In this document: positions 53,821 through 64,000 of the stretch, one piece after another | Position numbering within the stretch: position 1 is the stretch's first letter | Layout of the letters: the number at the start of each line of letters is the position of its first letter | Assembly (NCBI RefSeq): GCF_014651055.1 | Contig: NZ_BMWD01000015.1 | Location: forward strand, 62,001 to 126,000 | DNA from: Streptomyces fructofermentans | GTDB taxonomy: Bacteria; Actinomycetota; Actinomycetes; Streptomycetales; Streptomycetaceae | Direction: 5' to 3' | Length of the DNA stretch: 64,000 nucleotides | The notes under the pieces: generated by a model | What the model was told of the DNA's origin: nothing | Database searches by the model: none | What the model saw: the letters and a program-made list of their open reading frames with translations, nothing else | Translations under genes and position numbers: made by a program

Positions 53821-54324
53821 TTACGAGGGCTCGTCGGGCGGCTCACCGACGACCCACCACTCGTCGGTGTCGGAGTCGGCCTGTTCCTGTATCAAGTCGT
53901 CCATCATCTGCCCGAGTTCGGCTTCCTCGGAAGCGTCCGGGAGGCTCTCCCGATGGTGCCGGGTCGCGGACCAGTACTCCTGGAAGATCCGGTTCTGGCA
54001 CATGATGCGGAAGTGCCCGTGGAGCTCGCGCCGCGTCAGGGCGCCTATGCGATGGAAGTACAGGGCGTTCACATAGAGGGCGTTGGCGAAGAGGTACTGC
54101 CGTTGCTTCTCCGGCGTGACGTCGCTCTCGTAGGTGTTCAGCACGGCGGCGAGAGCGGGGTCGTCCATGGCCTTGCACAGCAGGTCGAAGTGGAGTCGGT
54201 GCTGTTCGGTGAGGGCGGCGCGCCTTCGGTGCCGGCTGCCCGCCACCGCGACGGAGTCGCTCGCGGACGCGAACCTGGACCGAGCGGCCGCGAGCCGCCC
54301 CTTCCACAAACTCTGTCTGGCCAT
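53821..54324 (-). CDS. DUF6082-like protein
   Basis: 167 residues from ATG (MARQSLWKGRLAAARSR); upstream extensions in the frame are low-complexity. The core EQHRLHFDLLCKAMDDPALA, LFANALYVNALYFHRIGALT and HFRIMCQNRIFQEYW is a helical domain like DUF6082 proteins; the end is very acidic (EQADSDTDEWWVVGEPPDE). Function unknown. It is convergent with nothing close, and its neighbours on both sides are unrelated. Confidence 0.7.
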   Translation of the reverse strand: MARQSLWKGRLAAARSRFASASDSVAVAGSRHRRRAALTEQHRLHFDLLCKAMDDPALAAVLNTYESDVTPEKQRQYLFANALYVNALYFHRIGALTRRELHGHFRIMCQNRIFQEYWSATRHHRESLPDASEEAELGQMMDDLIQEQADSDTDEWWVVGEPPDEPS

Positions 54325-54635
54325 GTCAACCCCCGAGTCAGGCGACCGTCCGGCAGTCGTCGGGTGCGGGCGACACGGAGCGGTGGGCGGCGCGCTTGCC
54401 GTCTCCCAAGGGTGCCGAGCGGCTCTGATCGGCGGGGAGGCGGAGAGGAGGCGCACGGGGGGAAGCGCGGGTCGCGCAACTCGGCGCCATGTCAGACGTG
54501 TGCCCCGCGAGCGCCGCTAACAATCGTTCACTTCGTGGCGTTTCCACCGTCTCGTATCCTGGATCGGCATTCGTTTCCCGTCGTGAGAGCCGGTTCGTGA
54601 GCCGGTGCACGCAATGGTGTGAGAGAGGTCGCGCG

Positions 54636-55808
54636 TTGAGTCAGGCGAGCCCCCAACAGATTCCGGTCCTCGTTCTCGCCGGCTTCCTGGGCTCCGGGAA
54701 GACCACCTTGCTCAACCACCTCCTGCACCGCAGCGGAGGCAGCCGGATCGGCGCGATCGTCAACGACTTCGGGGCGATCGAGATCGACGCCATGGCGGTG
54801 GCGGGTGCCCTCGGCGACTCCACCGTCTCCCTGGGGAACGGGTGCCTGTGCTGCGCCGTGGACGCCAGTGAACTCGACGTCTACCTGGACCGGCTCGCCC
54901 AGCCCTCGGCGCGTATCGACGTCATCGTCATCGAGGCGAGCGGCCTCGCCGAACCGCAGGAGCTGGTGAAGATGCTCCTGGCCAGTGAGAACCCGCGCAT
55001 CGTCTACGGCGGTCTCGTCGAGGTCGTCGACGCCGCCGAGTTCGACGCCACGCGCGAGCGGCATCCCGAGATCGACCGGCACCTGGCCATCGCCGATCTC
55101 GTCGTGGTCAACAAGGCGGACCGCGCCGCGGACCTGGAGCGCGTGACCGGGCTGGTCCGCACGCTCAGCGACCGCGCGGCCGTCGTGCCCGCCTCGTACG
55201 GGCGCGTCGACCCCGAGTTCCTCTTCGACTGCCGTCCGTCGGAGGAGCGCATCGGGCAGCTCTCCTTCGACGACCTTCCGCACGACCGGGAGGAGGCCGA
55301 GGCCGAGGACGAGGCGGAGGGCGGGGCCGAGTCGGGAATCGGGACGGCCGGCGGGGAGGGGGACGCGCACCGCGGCCATCTGCACTCCGCCTACACGTCG
55401 CTCTCGTTCGTCTCGGAAGTACCGCTGGGGCCGCGGCGGTTGATGGAGTTCCTCGACAGCAGACCGGAGGGCCTCTACCGGATCAAGGGGTACGTCGACC
55501 TCGGTCCCGCCGACCCCCGCAACCGGTACGCGGTGCACGCGGTGGGCCGCTTCCTGCGCTTCTACCCGGAGCCGTGGCCCTCGGGCGAACGCCTCACCCA
55601 ACTCGTCCTCATCGGCTCGGGCATCGACACCCCGGCCCTCGCCAAGGAGCTGGAGGGATGCAAGGACGACGCCCCACACGCCGACGAGCACAGCATGTGG
55701 GGCGTCCTCCGCTACGTGCAGGAGCGGGACCCGGAGGTGGGCCCGCACCCGGAACCGGACCTGGACCTGGCCCCGGACGCTCAGGCGTCGGGCGACGCGG
55801 ACGCCTGA
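54636..55808 (+). CDS. CobW/G3E-family GTPase (metal chaperone-like)
   Basis: 390 residues from TTG after GAGAGAGG; no ATG in this frame is better placed. The P-loop is FLGSGKTTLLNHLLHR near residue 18, the G3E motif with ESGL-like IEASGLAEPQE near 106, VNKADRA near 163, and the CxCC-type metal site GNGCLCCAVD near 67. The C-terminal CobW_C domain (RLMEFLDSRPEGLYRIKGYV) is split from the GTPase by an acidic His-containing linker (EDEAEGGAESG, then DAHRGHLHS) that may bind metal. Such proteins insert Zn or Co into client enzymes. The client is unknown. Confidence 0.88.
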   Translation: MSQASPQQIPVLVLAGFLGSGKTTLLNHLLHRSGGSRIGAIVNDFGAIEIDAMAVAGALGDSTVSLGNGCLCCAVDASELDVYLDRLAQPSARIDVIVIEASGLAEPQELVKMLLASENPRIVYGGLVEVVDAAEFDATRERHPEIDRHLAIADLVVVNKADRAADLERVTGLVRTLSDRAAVVPASYGRVDPEFLFDCRPSEERIGQLSFDDLPHDREEAEAEDEAEGGAESGIGTAGGEGDAHRGHLHSAYTSLSFVSEVPLGPRRLMEFLDSRPEGLYRIKGYVDLGPADPRNRYAVHAVGRFLRFYPEPWPSGERLTQLVLIGSGIDTPALAKELEGCKDDAPHADEHSMWGVLRYVQERDPEVGPHPEPDLDLAPDAQASGDADA

Positions 55809-55820
55809 GCCGGGGGTCCG

Positions 55821-58277
<2,457 letters not shown>

Positions 58278-58909
58278 CGCTGCTGCGGCTCCTTCACAGT
58301 CTCTGCCGGGGCATGAACGGGTGTCTGACGCGGTCCATTGTGGACCGGCGTACTGACAACGTGGACCACGACCCGTCCGTTGGCGTCCCGCGGGCCCCCC
58401 GCCCGACCTCCGGAAGCGGCCCGGAAGTGGCCTTGTCGCACCTCCGGAAGCGGTCCGGGAGTCGCCTCGTCACACCTCCGGAAGCGGTCCTGGGGACGTG
58501 CTGCCCCACATCCCGAAGCGGTTCTGGAGACGTCCTTCCGGGTCGGTGGCGGGAGTCCCCGACTCCGCACCCCCGTGGCACGCGAGCCCACGGGACCGGG
58601 CCGCGGAGGACGCCGCGCCACCCGCCCGGTCACGGTGCGCCACACTCACCGGGGGCACCACACTCACCACACTCACCGGAGGCACCGGAGGCACCGGAGG
58701 CACCGGAGGGTCACTCGCGCAGGCGCCCCGCACCACCCGCCCCGGGCACGGCGGACCGCCCGGCCGTACGGGTGTGCGGACCACGGGCCCGGTGCGCGTT
58801 CTCGCTCTCGGCGTACCCGACGCGGGAACTTCGCCGACTGTCCGCGCGCTTGCATACAGTGGCACGACCAGTAGCAATCCAGCAGTTCTCCGCGATCGAA
58901 GGGACGTAC
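58278..58909. other. 632-bp gap between parC and the M16 operon with two tandem repeats
   Basis: No gene is supported. The unit beginning CCTCCGGAAG recurs at 58407, 58441, 58475 and, with changes, 58509, period 34 bp. Four units of CACCGGAGG lie at 58674-58709. Both promoters of the divergent genes must lie here; GAAGGG stands 7 bases before the peptidase ATG. Confidence 0.7.
58407..58542. repeat. 34-bp tandem repeat, four copies
   Basis: CCTCCGGAAGCGGYCC-type units at 58407, 58441 and 58475, with a diverged fourth copy at 58509. They share the length class and location (between operons) of the 37-bp repeat at 16077-16372. Confidence 0.85.
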
Positions 58910-60280
58910 ATGCCCATGGGTCACACGGCCACAGCCGAGGCCGGTTCCGGCGGCCTGACAGCGACCGAGCACCGCCTGGCCAACGGGCTGCGTGTGGTGC
59001 TCTCCGAGGACCACCTGACCCCGGTCGCGGCGGTGTGCCTCTGGTACGACGTCGGATCGCGCCACGAGGTCAAGGGCCGCACCGGGCTCGCCCACCTCTT
59101 CGAGCACCTGATGTTCCAGGGTTCGGGCCAGGTGAAGGGCAACGGCCACTTCGAACTGGTCCAGGGCGCAGGCGGCTCGCTCAACGGCACCACCAGCTTC
59201 GAGCGCACCAACTACTTCGAGACCATGCCCACGCACCAGCTGGAGCTCGCGCTCTGGCTGGAGGCCGACCGCATGGGCTCGCTGCTCGCCGCGCTCGACG
59301 ACGAGTCGATGGAGAACCAGCGGGACGTCGTCAAGAACGAGCGGCGCCAGCGGTACGACAACGTCCCGTACGGCACCGCGTTCGAGAAGCTGACAGCCCT
59401 CGCGTACCCGGAGGGCCACCCGTACCACCACACGCCGATCGGTTCGATGGCGGACCTGGACGCGGCCACCCTGGAGGACGCGCGCGCCTTCTTCAGGACC
59501 TACTACGCGCCCAACAACGCGGTCCTGTCCGTCGTCGGGGACATCGACCCCGAGCAGACCCTCGCCTGGGTGGAGAAGTACTTCGGCTCCATCGCGGGCC
59601 ACGACGGCAAGCCCGCCCCGCGTGACGGCGCGCTGCCGGAGACCATGGGCGGGCAACTGCGCGAGGTCGTCGAGGAGGAGGTCCCGGCGCGTGCGCTGAT
59701 GGCCGCCTACCGGCTGCCCGAGGACGGCACGCGCGCGTGCGACGCGGCCGACCTCGCCCTGACCGTGCTCGGCGGCGGCGAGTCGTCCCGGCTCTACAAC
59801 CGGCTCGTACGCCGGGACCGTACGGCCGTCGCGGCCGGGTTCGGGCTGCTGCGCCTCGCGGGAGCGCCCTCCCTGGGGTGGCTCGACGTGAAGACGTCCG
59901 GTGACGTCGAGGTGCCGGTGATCGAGACGGCCGTCGACGAGGAGCTAGCCCGGTTCGCCGAGGAGGGCCCCACGGCCGAGGAGATGGAGCGCGCCCAGGC
60001 CCAGTTGGAGCGCGAGTGGCTGGACCGGCTGGGCACCGTCGCCGGCCGTGCCGACGAACTGTGCCGGTACGCGGTCCTGTTCGGCGACCCGCAGCTCGCG
60101 CTGACGGCCGTCCAGCGCGTCCTGGACATCACGGCCGAGGAGGTCCAGGAGGTCGCCAAGGCCCGCCTGCGCCCCGACAACCGCGCGGTGCTGGTGTACG
60201 AGCCGATCGCCCCCGACGAGGCCGACACGGAAGCAGCCACCGACGCCACCGACGCAACCGATGAGGAGGCGGCCAAGTGA
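58910..60280 (+). CDS. M16 metalloprotease, catalytic subunit
   Basis: 456 residues from ATG (MPMGHTATAEA). The inverted zinc motif HLFEHLMFQGS gives HxxEH near residue 62, with downstream Glu residues in ENQRDVVKNERR; the other conserved parts are GGSLNGTTSFERTNYFETMP and YAPNNAVLSVVGDIDPE. It cleaves oligopeptides. The stop overlaps the partner gene by GTGA; M16 proteins in bacteria commonly form a catalytic/non-catalytic pair, as here. Confidence 0.92.
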   Translation: MPMGHTATAEAGSGGLTATEHRLANGLRVVLSEDHLTPVAAVCLWYDVGSRHEVKGRTGLAHLFEHLMFQGSGQVKGNGHFELVQGAGGSLNGTTSFERTNYFETMPTHQLELALWLEADRMGSLLAALDDESMENQRDVVKNERRQRYDNVPYGTAFEKLTALAYPEGHPYHHTPIGSMADLDAATLEDARAFFRTYYAPNNAVLSVVGDIDPEQTLAWVEKYFGSIAGHDGKPAPRDGALPETMGGQLREVVEEEVPARALMAAYRLPEDGTRACDAADLALTVLGGGESSRLYNRLVRRDRTAVAAGFGLLRLAGAPSLGWLDVKTSGDVEVPVIETAVDEELARFAEEGPTAEEMERAQAQLEREWLDRLGTVAGRADELCRYAVLFGDPQLALTAVQRVLDITAEEVQEVAKARLRPDNRAVLVYEPIAPDEADTEAATDATDATDEEAAK

Positions 60281-61665
60281 CCGAGCTCGCCACGATGGAG
60301 TTCCACCCGCAGCCCCAGGCCGGCGAGGCCAGGCCCTGGGCGTTCCCGGAGCCCGGGCGCGGCACGCTCGACAACGGCCTGACGGTCCTGCGCTGCCACC
60401 GGCCCGGCCAGCAGGTCGTGGCCGTCGAGGTCCTCCTGGCGGCGCCGCTGGACGCCGAGCCGCAGGGTCTCGACGGCATCGCCACGATCATGGCGCGCGC
60501 GTTCTCCGAGGGCACCGACAAGCACTCCGCCGAGGACTTCGCCGCCGAGCTGGAGCGCTGCGGCGCCACCCTCGACGCGTATGCCGACCACCCCGGCGTG
60601 CGGCTCAGCCTCGAAGTCCCGGTCTCCCGGCTGCCGAAGGCCCTGGGACTGCTCGCCGACGCCCTGAGGGCGCCCGCGTTCGAGGACAGCGAGGTCGAAC
60701 GGCTGGTGCGCAACCGGCTCGACGAGATCCCGCACGAGACCGCGAACCCGGCCCGCCGTGCCGCCAAGGAGCTGTCCAGGCAGCTCTTCCCGGCGTCCGC
60801 GCGCATGTCGCGCCCGCGCCAGGGCACCGAGAAGACGGTCTCGGCGATCGACTCGGCCGCGGTACGCGCCTTCTACGACAGCCACGTACGGCCCGCCACC
60901 GCGACGGCCGTGGTCGTCGGCGACCTCTCCGACGTCGACCTCGACGCCCTGCTCGGCGAGACGCTCGGCGCCTGGACCGGTTCGCAGGCGCAGGCCCGTC
61001 CGGTGCCGCCGGTGACCGCCGACGACACGGGCCGCGTGGTCATCGTCGACCGTCCGGGAGCGGTCCAGACGCAGTTGCTCATCGGCCGTGTCGGCGCGGA
61101 CCGGCACGACCGCGTGTGGCCCGCCCAGGTGCTCGGCACGTACTGCCTCGGCGGCACCCTCACCTCCCGCCTGGACCGCGTTCTGCGCGAGGAGAAGGGA
61201 TACACCTACGGTGTGCGGGCGTTCGGCCAGGTGCTGCGCTCGGCTCCGGACGGCACGGGTGCCGCGATGCTCGCCATCAGCGGGTCCGTGGACACCCCGA
61301 ACACGGGGCCGGCGCTGGACGACCTCTGGAAGGTGCTGCGCACCCTCGCGGCCGAGGGGCTGACGGACGCGGAGCGCGATGTCGCCGTGCAGAACCTCGT
61401 CGGTGTGGCGCCCCTGAAGTTCGAGACCGCGGCCGCCGTCGCGGGCACGCTCGCCGACCAGGTCGAGCAGTACCTGCCGGACGACTACCAGGCGACGCTG
61501 TACCAGCAGCTCGCCGCCACCGGCACCGTGGAGGCCACGGCCGCCGCGGTGAGCGCCTTCCCCGTGGACCGTCTGGTGACCGTGCTCGTCGGTGACGCCG
61601 CGCAGATCGAGGAGCCGGTACGGGCCCTCGGAATCGGTGAAGTCACCGTCGTGACCGCCGAGTAG
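60277..61665 (+). CDS. M16 family protein, non-catalytic subunit
   Basis: 462 residues, GTG overlapping the previous stop. The fold is that of M16 peptidases (VLRCHRPGQQVVAVEVLLAA, YADHPGVRLSLEVPVSRLPK, SHVRPATATAVVVGDLSDVD, TSRLDRVLREEKGYTYGV), but the zinc motif position reads GIATIMARAFSEG, with no HxxEH. It keeps the arginine-tyrosine substrate-closing motif (R then YTYG). It would complete the active chamber with the upstream catalytic subunit. Confidence 0.92.
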   Translation: MTELATMEFHPQPQAGEARPWAFPEPGRGTLDNGLTVLRCHRPGQQVVAVEVLLAAPLDAEPQGLDGIATIMARAFSEGTDKHSAEDFAAELERCGATLDAYADHPGVRLSLEVPVSRLPKALGLLADALRAPAFEDSEVERLVRNRLDEIPHETANPARRAAKELSRQLFPASARMSRPRQGTEKTVSAIDSAAVRAFYDSHVRPATATAVVVGDLSDVDLDALLGETLGAWTGSQAQARPVPPVTADDTGRVVIVDRPGAVQTQLLIGRVGADRHDRVWPAQVLGTYCLGGTLTSRLDRVLREEKGYTYGVRAFGQVLRSAPDGTGAAMLAISGSVDTPNTGPALDDLWKVLRTLAAEGLTDAERDVAVQNLVGVAPLKFETAAAVAGTLADQVEQYLPDDYQATLYQQLAATGTVEATAAAVSAFPVDRLVTVLVGDAAQIEEPVRALGIGEVTVVTAE

Positions 61666-61735
61666 ACGCGGCGCGGGCGCGGTCGGGACACCGGCTGGAC
61701 CCCGCGTGGACGCGGGGGAGCGCGGACGTTTCCCC

Positions 61736-61771
61736 GGGGGCCCGGGTGACTGAAGAGTCACCCGGGCCCCC
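61736..61771 (+). terminator. Terminator after the M16 operon
   Basis: 16-bp perfect arms (from GGGGGCCCGGGTGACT) around GAAG, followed by GTTTGT. It starts 70 bases after the stop and is one of the strongest hairpins in the window. Confidence 0.9.
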
Positions 61772-61904
61772 GTTTGTCCGTATTGCCACGGAGGTTGCCT
61801 TTCTGCCCTGTGGCGTGCGCTACAAAAGCCCTGTTCCGTTTGTCGATTGAAAGAGGGTCCGTCTAGCGTCGATCCGGCTGTTCGTCAGGCAGTGCGCCGC
61901 GCCC

Positions 61905-62058
61905 GCGGCACCGGACAGTCATCGCCGAGTCCCCGTACGGCGCGAGCCAGGGGAGCCGGGGACCCGTACGCAGTCCCTGGGGTGAATCGGACGCCCTTCC
62001 CGAAGGGGGTCCGTAGGAGACCTTCCTGCTCCGAACCCGTCAGCTAACCCGGTAGGCG
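61905..62058 (+). ncRNA. ydaO-type (c-di-AMP) riboswitch of the M23 peptidase gene
   Basis: The leader holds the conserved blocks of the ydaO-yuaA motif in the right order: GGGGAGCCGGGGACC, then CTGGGGTGAATCGGAC, then GTAGGAGACCTTCCTGCTCC and the hallmark CGAACCCGTCAGCTAACCCG with GGTAGGCG. The motif ends 28 bases before the ATG, and AAGGAAGGAAAGG supplies the ribosome site. c-di-AMP is known to switch off such genes; in Streptomyces these riboswitches precede cell-wall hydrolases. Confidence 0.93.
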
Positions 62059-62085
62059 AGAAGGAAGGAAAGGACCAGCCACTTC

Positions 62086-62859
62086 ATGGCGTTCACCCGC
62101 GCCACCGGGAAGCACCGTCGTCCCAGCCGCATGAACCGCACCACCAGCAGGACGATGGGCGTCGCCGCACTCGCCACCAGCGGCGTCGTGGGCACCCTGG
62201 CCGCTCCGGCGTTCGCCGCCGAGAGCGCGGTCGAGACGACCGGTCTCACCCAGGCCATCACCATCGGCGACTCGGTCGCCGAGCAGATCGACGCACAGGC
62301 CGCGGCCCAGCAGCACGCCGCGGACGAGACCGCCGCACGCGAGAGGGCCGAGGCCGCCGCGAAGCAGCGCGCCAAGGAGGCCGCGGCCAAGGCCGAGAAG
62401 GAGCGCGAGGCCAAGGTCCGCGCCGCCCGGGAGGCCGAGCGCAAGCGCCTGAACGCGTTCACCTCCCCGATCAGCGGCTCCTATGTCTCCATCGGTTACC
62501 AGGCGGGCGGGGCGGTCTGGTCCTCCGGGAGCCACACCGGCATCGACTTCCACGCCGCGAGCGGCACGGCGGTGCACTCCGTCGGCGCGGGCACCGTCGT
62601 GGAGGCCGGCTGGGGCGGCGCCTACGGCAACCAGATCGTCGTCAGGATGAACGACGGCACGTACACCCAGTACGGGCACCTGTCGTCGATCGGCGTCTCC
62701 GTCGGCCAGACGGTCGCCCCGGGCGCGCAGATCGGCCTCTCCGGTGCCACGGGCAACGTCACCGGAGCGCACCTGCACTTCGAGGCGCGGACTAGCGCGG
62801 AGTACGGCTCGGACATCGACCCCATCGGCTACCTCCGTTCGCACGGTGTGAGCCTCTGA
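62086..62859 (+). CDS. Secreted M23 (LytM-type) cell-wall peptidase
   Basis: 257 residues from ATG. A long twin-rich N-terminus and a signal segment (GVAALATSGVVGTLAAPAFA, cut after AFA near 44) precede a helical coiled-coil of about residues 65-125 (ETAARERAEAAAKQRAKEAA). The M23 domain has the zinc ligands in SHTGIDFHAA (His, Asp) and GAHLHFEAR (HxH). It cuts peptide bridges of peptidoglycan during growth, germination or branching. Its leader carries the c-di-AMP riboswitch, linking the enzyme to cell-envelope state. Confidence 0.93.
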   Translation: MAFTRATGKHRRPSRMNRTTSRTMGVAALATSGVVGTLAAPAFAAESAVETTGLTQAITIGDSVAEQIDAQAAAQQHAADETAARERAEAAAKQRAKEAAAKAEKEREAKVRAAREAERKRLNAFTSPISGSYVSIGYQAGGAVWSSGSHTGIDFHAASGTAVHSVGAGTVVEAGWGGAYGNQIVVRMNDGTYTQYGHLSSIGVSVGQTVAPGAQIGLSGATGNVTGAHLHFEARTSAEYGSDIDPIGYLRSHGVSL

Positions 62860-62908
62860 CGCGTACGGCGTCCCCCCCGGCGGCCCCCCGAGGCCGCGTC
62901 GGACGTCC

Positions 62909-62937
62909 AAGGCCCCGGCTCACCGAGCCGGGGCCTT
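62909..62937 (+). terminator. Terminator after the M23 peptidase gene
   Basis: AAGGCCCCGGCTC pairs perfectly across ACC with 62925-62937, 50 bases after the stop. The remaining 327 bases to the next gene hold no gene; a pyrimidine-rich run near 62985-63060 is notable. Confidence 0.9.
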
Positions 62938-63264
62938 CGCGCGTCCGCGTTCGGACCGGTGTCCGCCCCCCGTCCGCCGCCACCTCCCTTCCTCTCCAGC
63001 CCCCACCCTTCCTCCCCAGCACCCTCCTCTGCCGCCCGCTCTTCCGGCTCCGATCCTCCTCCGTCGGCATAAGTCCCATTCCGTCCGGCGCCGCACTCCC
63101 GCGCGTGCATCCGTACCGGAGGACTGCCTGTTCAGAGGTGGGGTGTGTCCAAAAAATAGCCATGGATTCCAGCCCGGCATCGGAATTTCCCGCCCACTGC
63201 AATAGAGTCACCGAACAGGCGTCAATCGACCGCGTTTCGCGGGGGTTAAGGCGGAGGTCCGGTC

Positions 63265-63960
63265 ATGCGTATTCCCGCGCACTCGGTATGCACGGCGATC
63301 CGTGACGACATCGTCTCGGGTGTCTACGAGCGCGGCGGTCGGCTCACCGAGGAACTGCTCGCGCGTCGCTACGGCGTCTCGCGCGTCCCCGTGCGCGAGG
63401 CGCTGCGCACCCTGGAGGCGGAGGGCTTCGTCGTCACCCGCAGGCACGCCGGCGCGTGCGTGGCGGAACCCAGCGAGCAGGAGGCCGGGGATCTGCTGGA
63501 GATGCGGATGCTGCTGGAGCCCCTCGGGGCCGCGCGCGCCGCGCAGCGCCGCACGGAGGCTCATCTGAAGGTCCTGCGGGGCCTGGTCAGGCTGGGGCAG
63601 GAGCGGGCGAGGCGGGGCAACAGCGAGGATCTGCGCTCGCTGGGCGGCTGGTTCCACGAGACGCTCGCCCAGGCCTCCGGCAGCGCCTCGCTGACCTCGA
63701 TGCTCACGCAGTTGCGGCACAAGATCGCCTGGATGTACTCGGTCGAGGCGCCGCTCGACCCGGCCGAGTCCTGGGTCGAGCACGGCGCCATCGTGGACGC
63801 CGTGGCGCGCGGCGACAGCGACCGGGCGCGCAGTGCCACGGCGCTGCACGCCGAGCGGTCGGCGACGGCGCACCGACTGCGCTTTCCCGGCACCGGCGAT
63901 CGCGCGGAGCGTGTGAGGACCTCGCAACATCCTGTAAACACGGCGGGCCTGCGGAATTAA
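63265..63960 (+). CDS. GntR-family regulator (FCD/FadR subgroup)
   Basis: 231 residues from ATG (MRIPAHSVCTAIRDD) 7 bases after GGAGGT. Winged helix at about 10-70 (VSGVYERGGRLTEELLARRY, GVSRVPVREALRTLEAEGFV) and a helical FCD ligand domain (EMRMLLEPLGAARAAQRR, WFHETLAQASGSASLTSML, EHGAIVDAVARGDSDRA). FadR-type regulators sense small acids. Its target is not visible; the following gene, if any, lies beyond the window. Confidence 0.88.
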   Translation: MRIPAHSVCTAIRDDIVSGVYERGGRLTEELLARRYGVSRVPVREALRTLEAEGFVVTRRHAGACVAEPSEQEAGDLLEMRMLLEPLGAARAAQRRTEAHLKVLRGLVRLGQERARRGNSEDLRSLGGWFHETLAQASGSASLTSMLTQLRHKIAWMYSVEAPLDPAESWVEHGAIVDAVARGDSDRARSATALHAERSATAHRLRFPGTGDRAERVRTSQHPVNTAGLRN

Positions 63961-64000
63961 CAGTGGAGCCGTATACAAAGAGAGATATTCGGCAGGAGCG

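Overview
The window is high-GC DNA (third codon positions almost all G or C) with frequent GTG/TTG starts, leaderless promoters and actinobacterial regulatory signals. The block lexA-nrdR-nrdJ ... rnhB-recQ ... whiH-hrdB ... parE ... parC is the conserved core gene order of a Streptomyces chromosome, as around hrdB in S. coelicolor. No insertion sequence, prophage, tRNA, rRNA or CRISPR array was seen.

Layout. 1-4080 is the end of a hydroxamate/citrate-type siderophore operon (class III aminotransferase, IucA/IucC synthetase, RhbD-like acetyltransferase), followed by a tiny Gly-Ser-Ala repeat ORF. 4364-11472 is a DNA damage and nucleotide block: dinG, lexA with its own LexA box, and nrdR-nrdJ behind two NrdR boxes spaced 31 bp. 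11681-22609 holds a TerD-like protein, a DUF4937 protein, a phosphatase/ADP-ribosylglycohydrolase pair, an eight-copy 37-bp repeat, a DUF4173 membrane protein cut by one in-frame TGA, a TetR/MFS efflux pair with two identical operators, and rnhB. 23290-31403 has a RadC-like protein, a RecQ helicase with an apparent phosphoribosyltransferase tail, a DUF4192 protein, a glycogen-debranching-like protein and a Nudix protein.

31616-40783 is the developmental and housekeeping core: an ABC ATPase-permease fusion with a long collagen-like linker, whiH behind a SigWhiG-like promoter, hrdB, a secreted trypsin-like protease, a small zinc-ribbon protein and parE. 41334-50480 carries a NarL-type two-component operon, a DUF485/solute:sodium symporter pair, two paralogous CitB-type response regulators with one DcuS/CitA-type kinase, and a sucrase/ferredoxin-like protein directly behind an iron box. 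50532-53057 is a divergent pair of citrate synthases, one fused to an N-terminal DNA-binding domain, sharing a 19-bp AT-rich palindrome. 53232-63960 holds small hypotheticals, a CobW-type GTPase, parC, an active/inactive M16 peptidase pair, an M23 peptidase under a ydaO (c-di-AMP) riboswitch and a GntR regulator.

Themes. Several circuits can be read from the DNA: SOS autoregulation (LexA), dNTP supply (NrdR), iron (siderophore genes and the iron-box gene), sporulation (WhiG to WhiH), cell-wall remodelling by c-di-AMP, and a candidate metabolic circuit in which a citrate synthase-like protein may act as a transcription factor.
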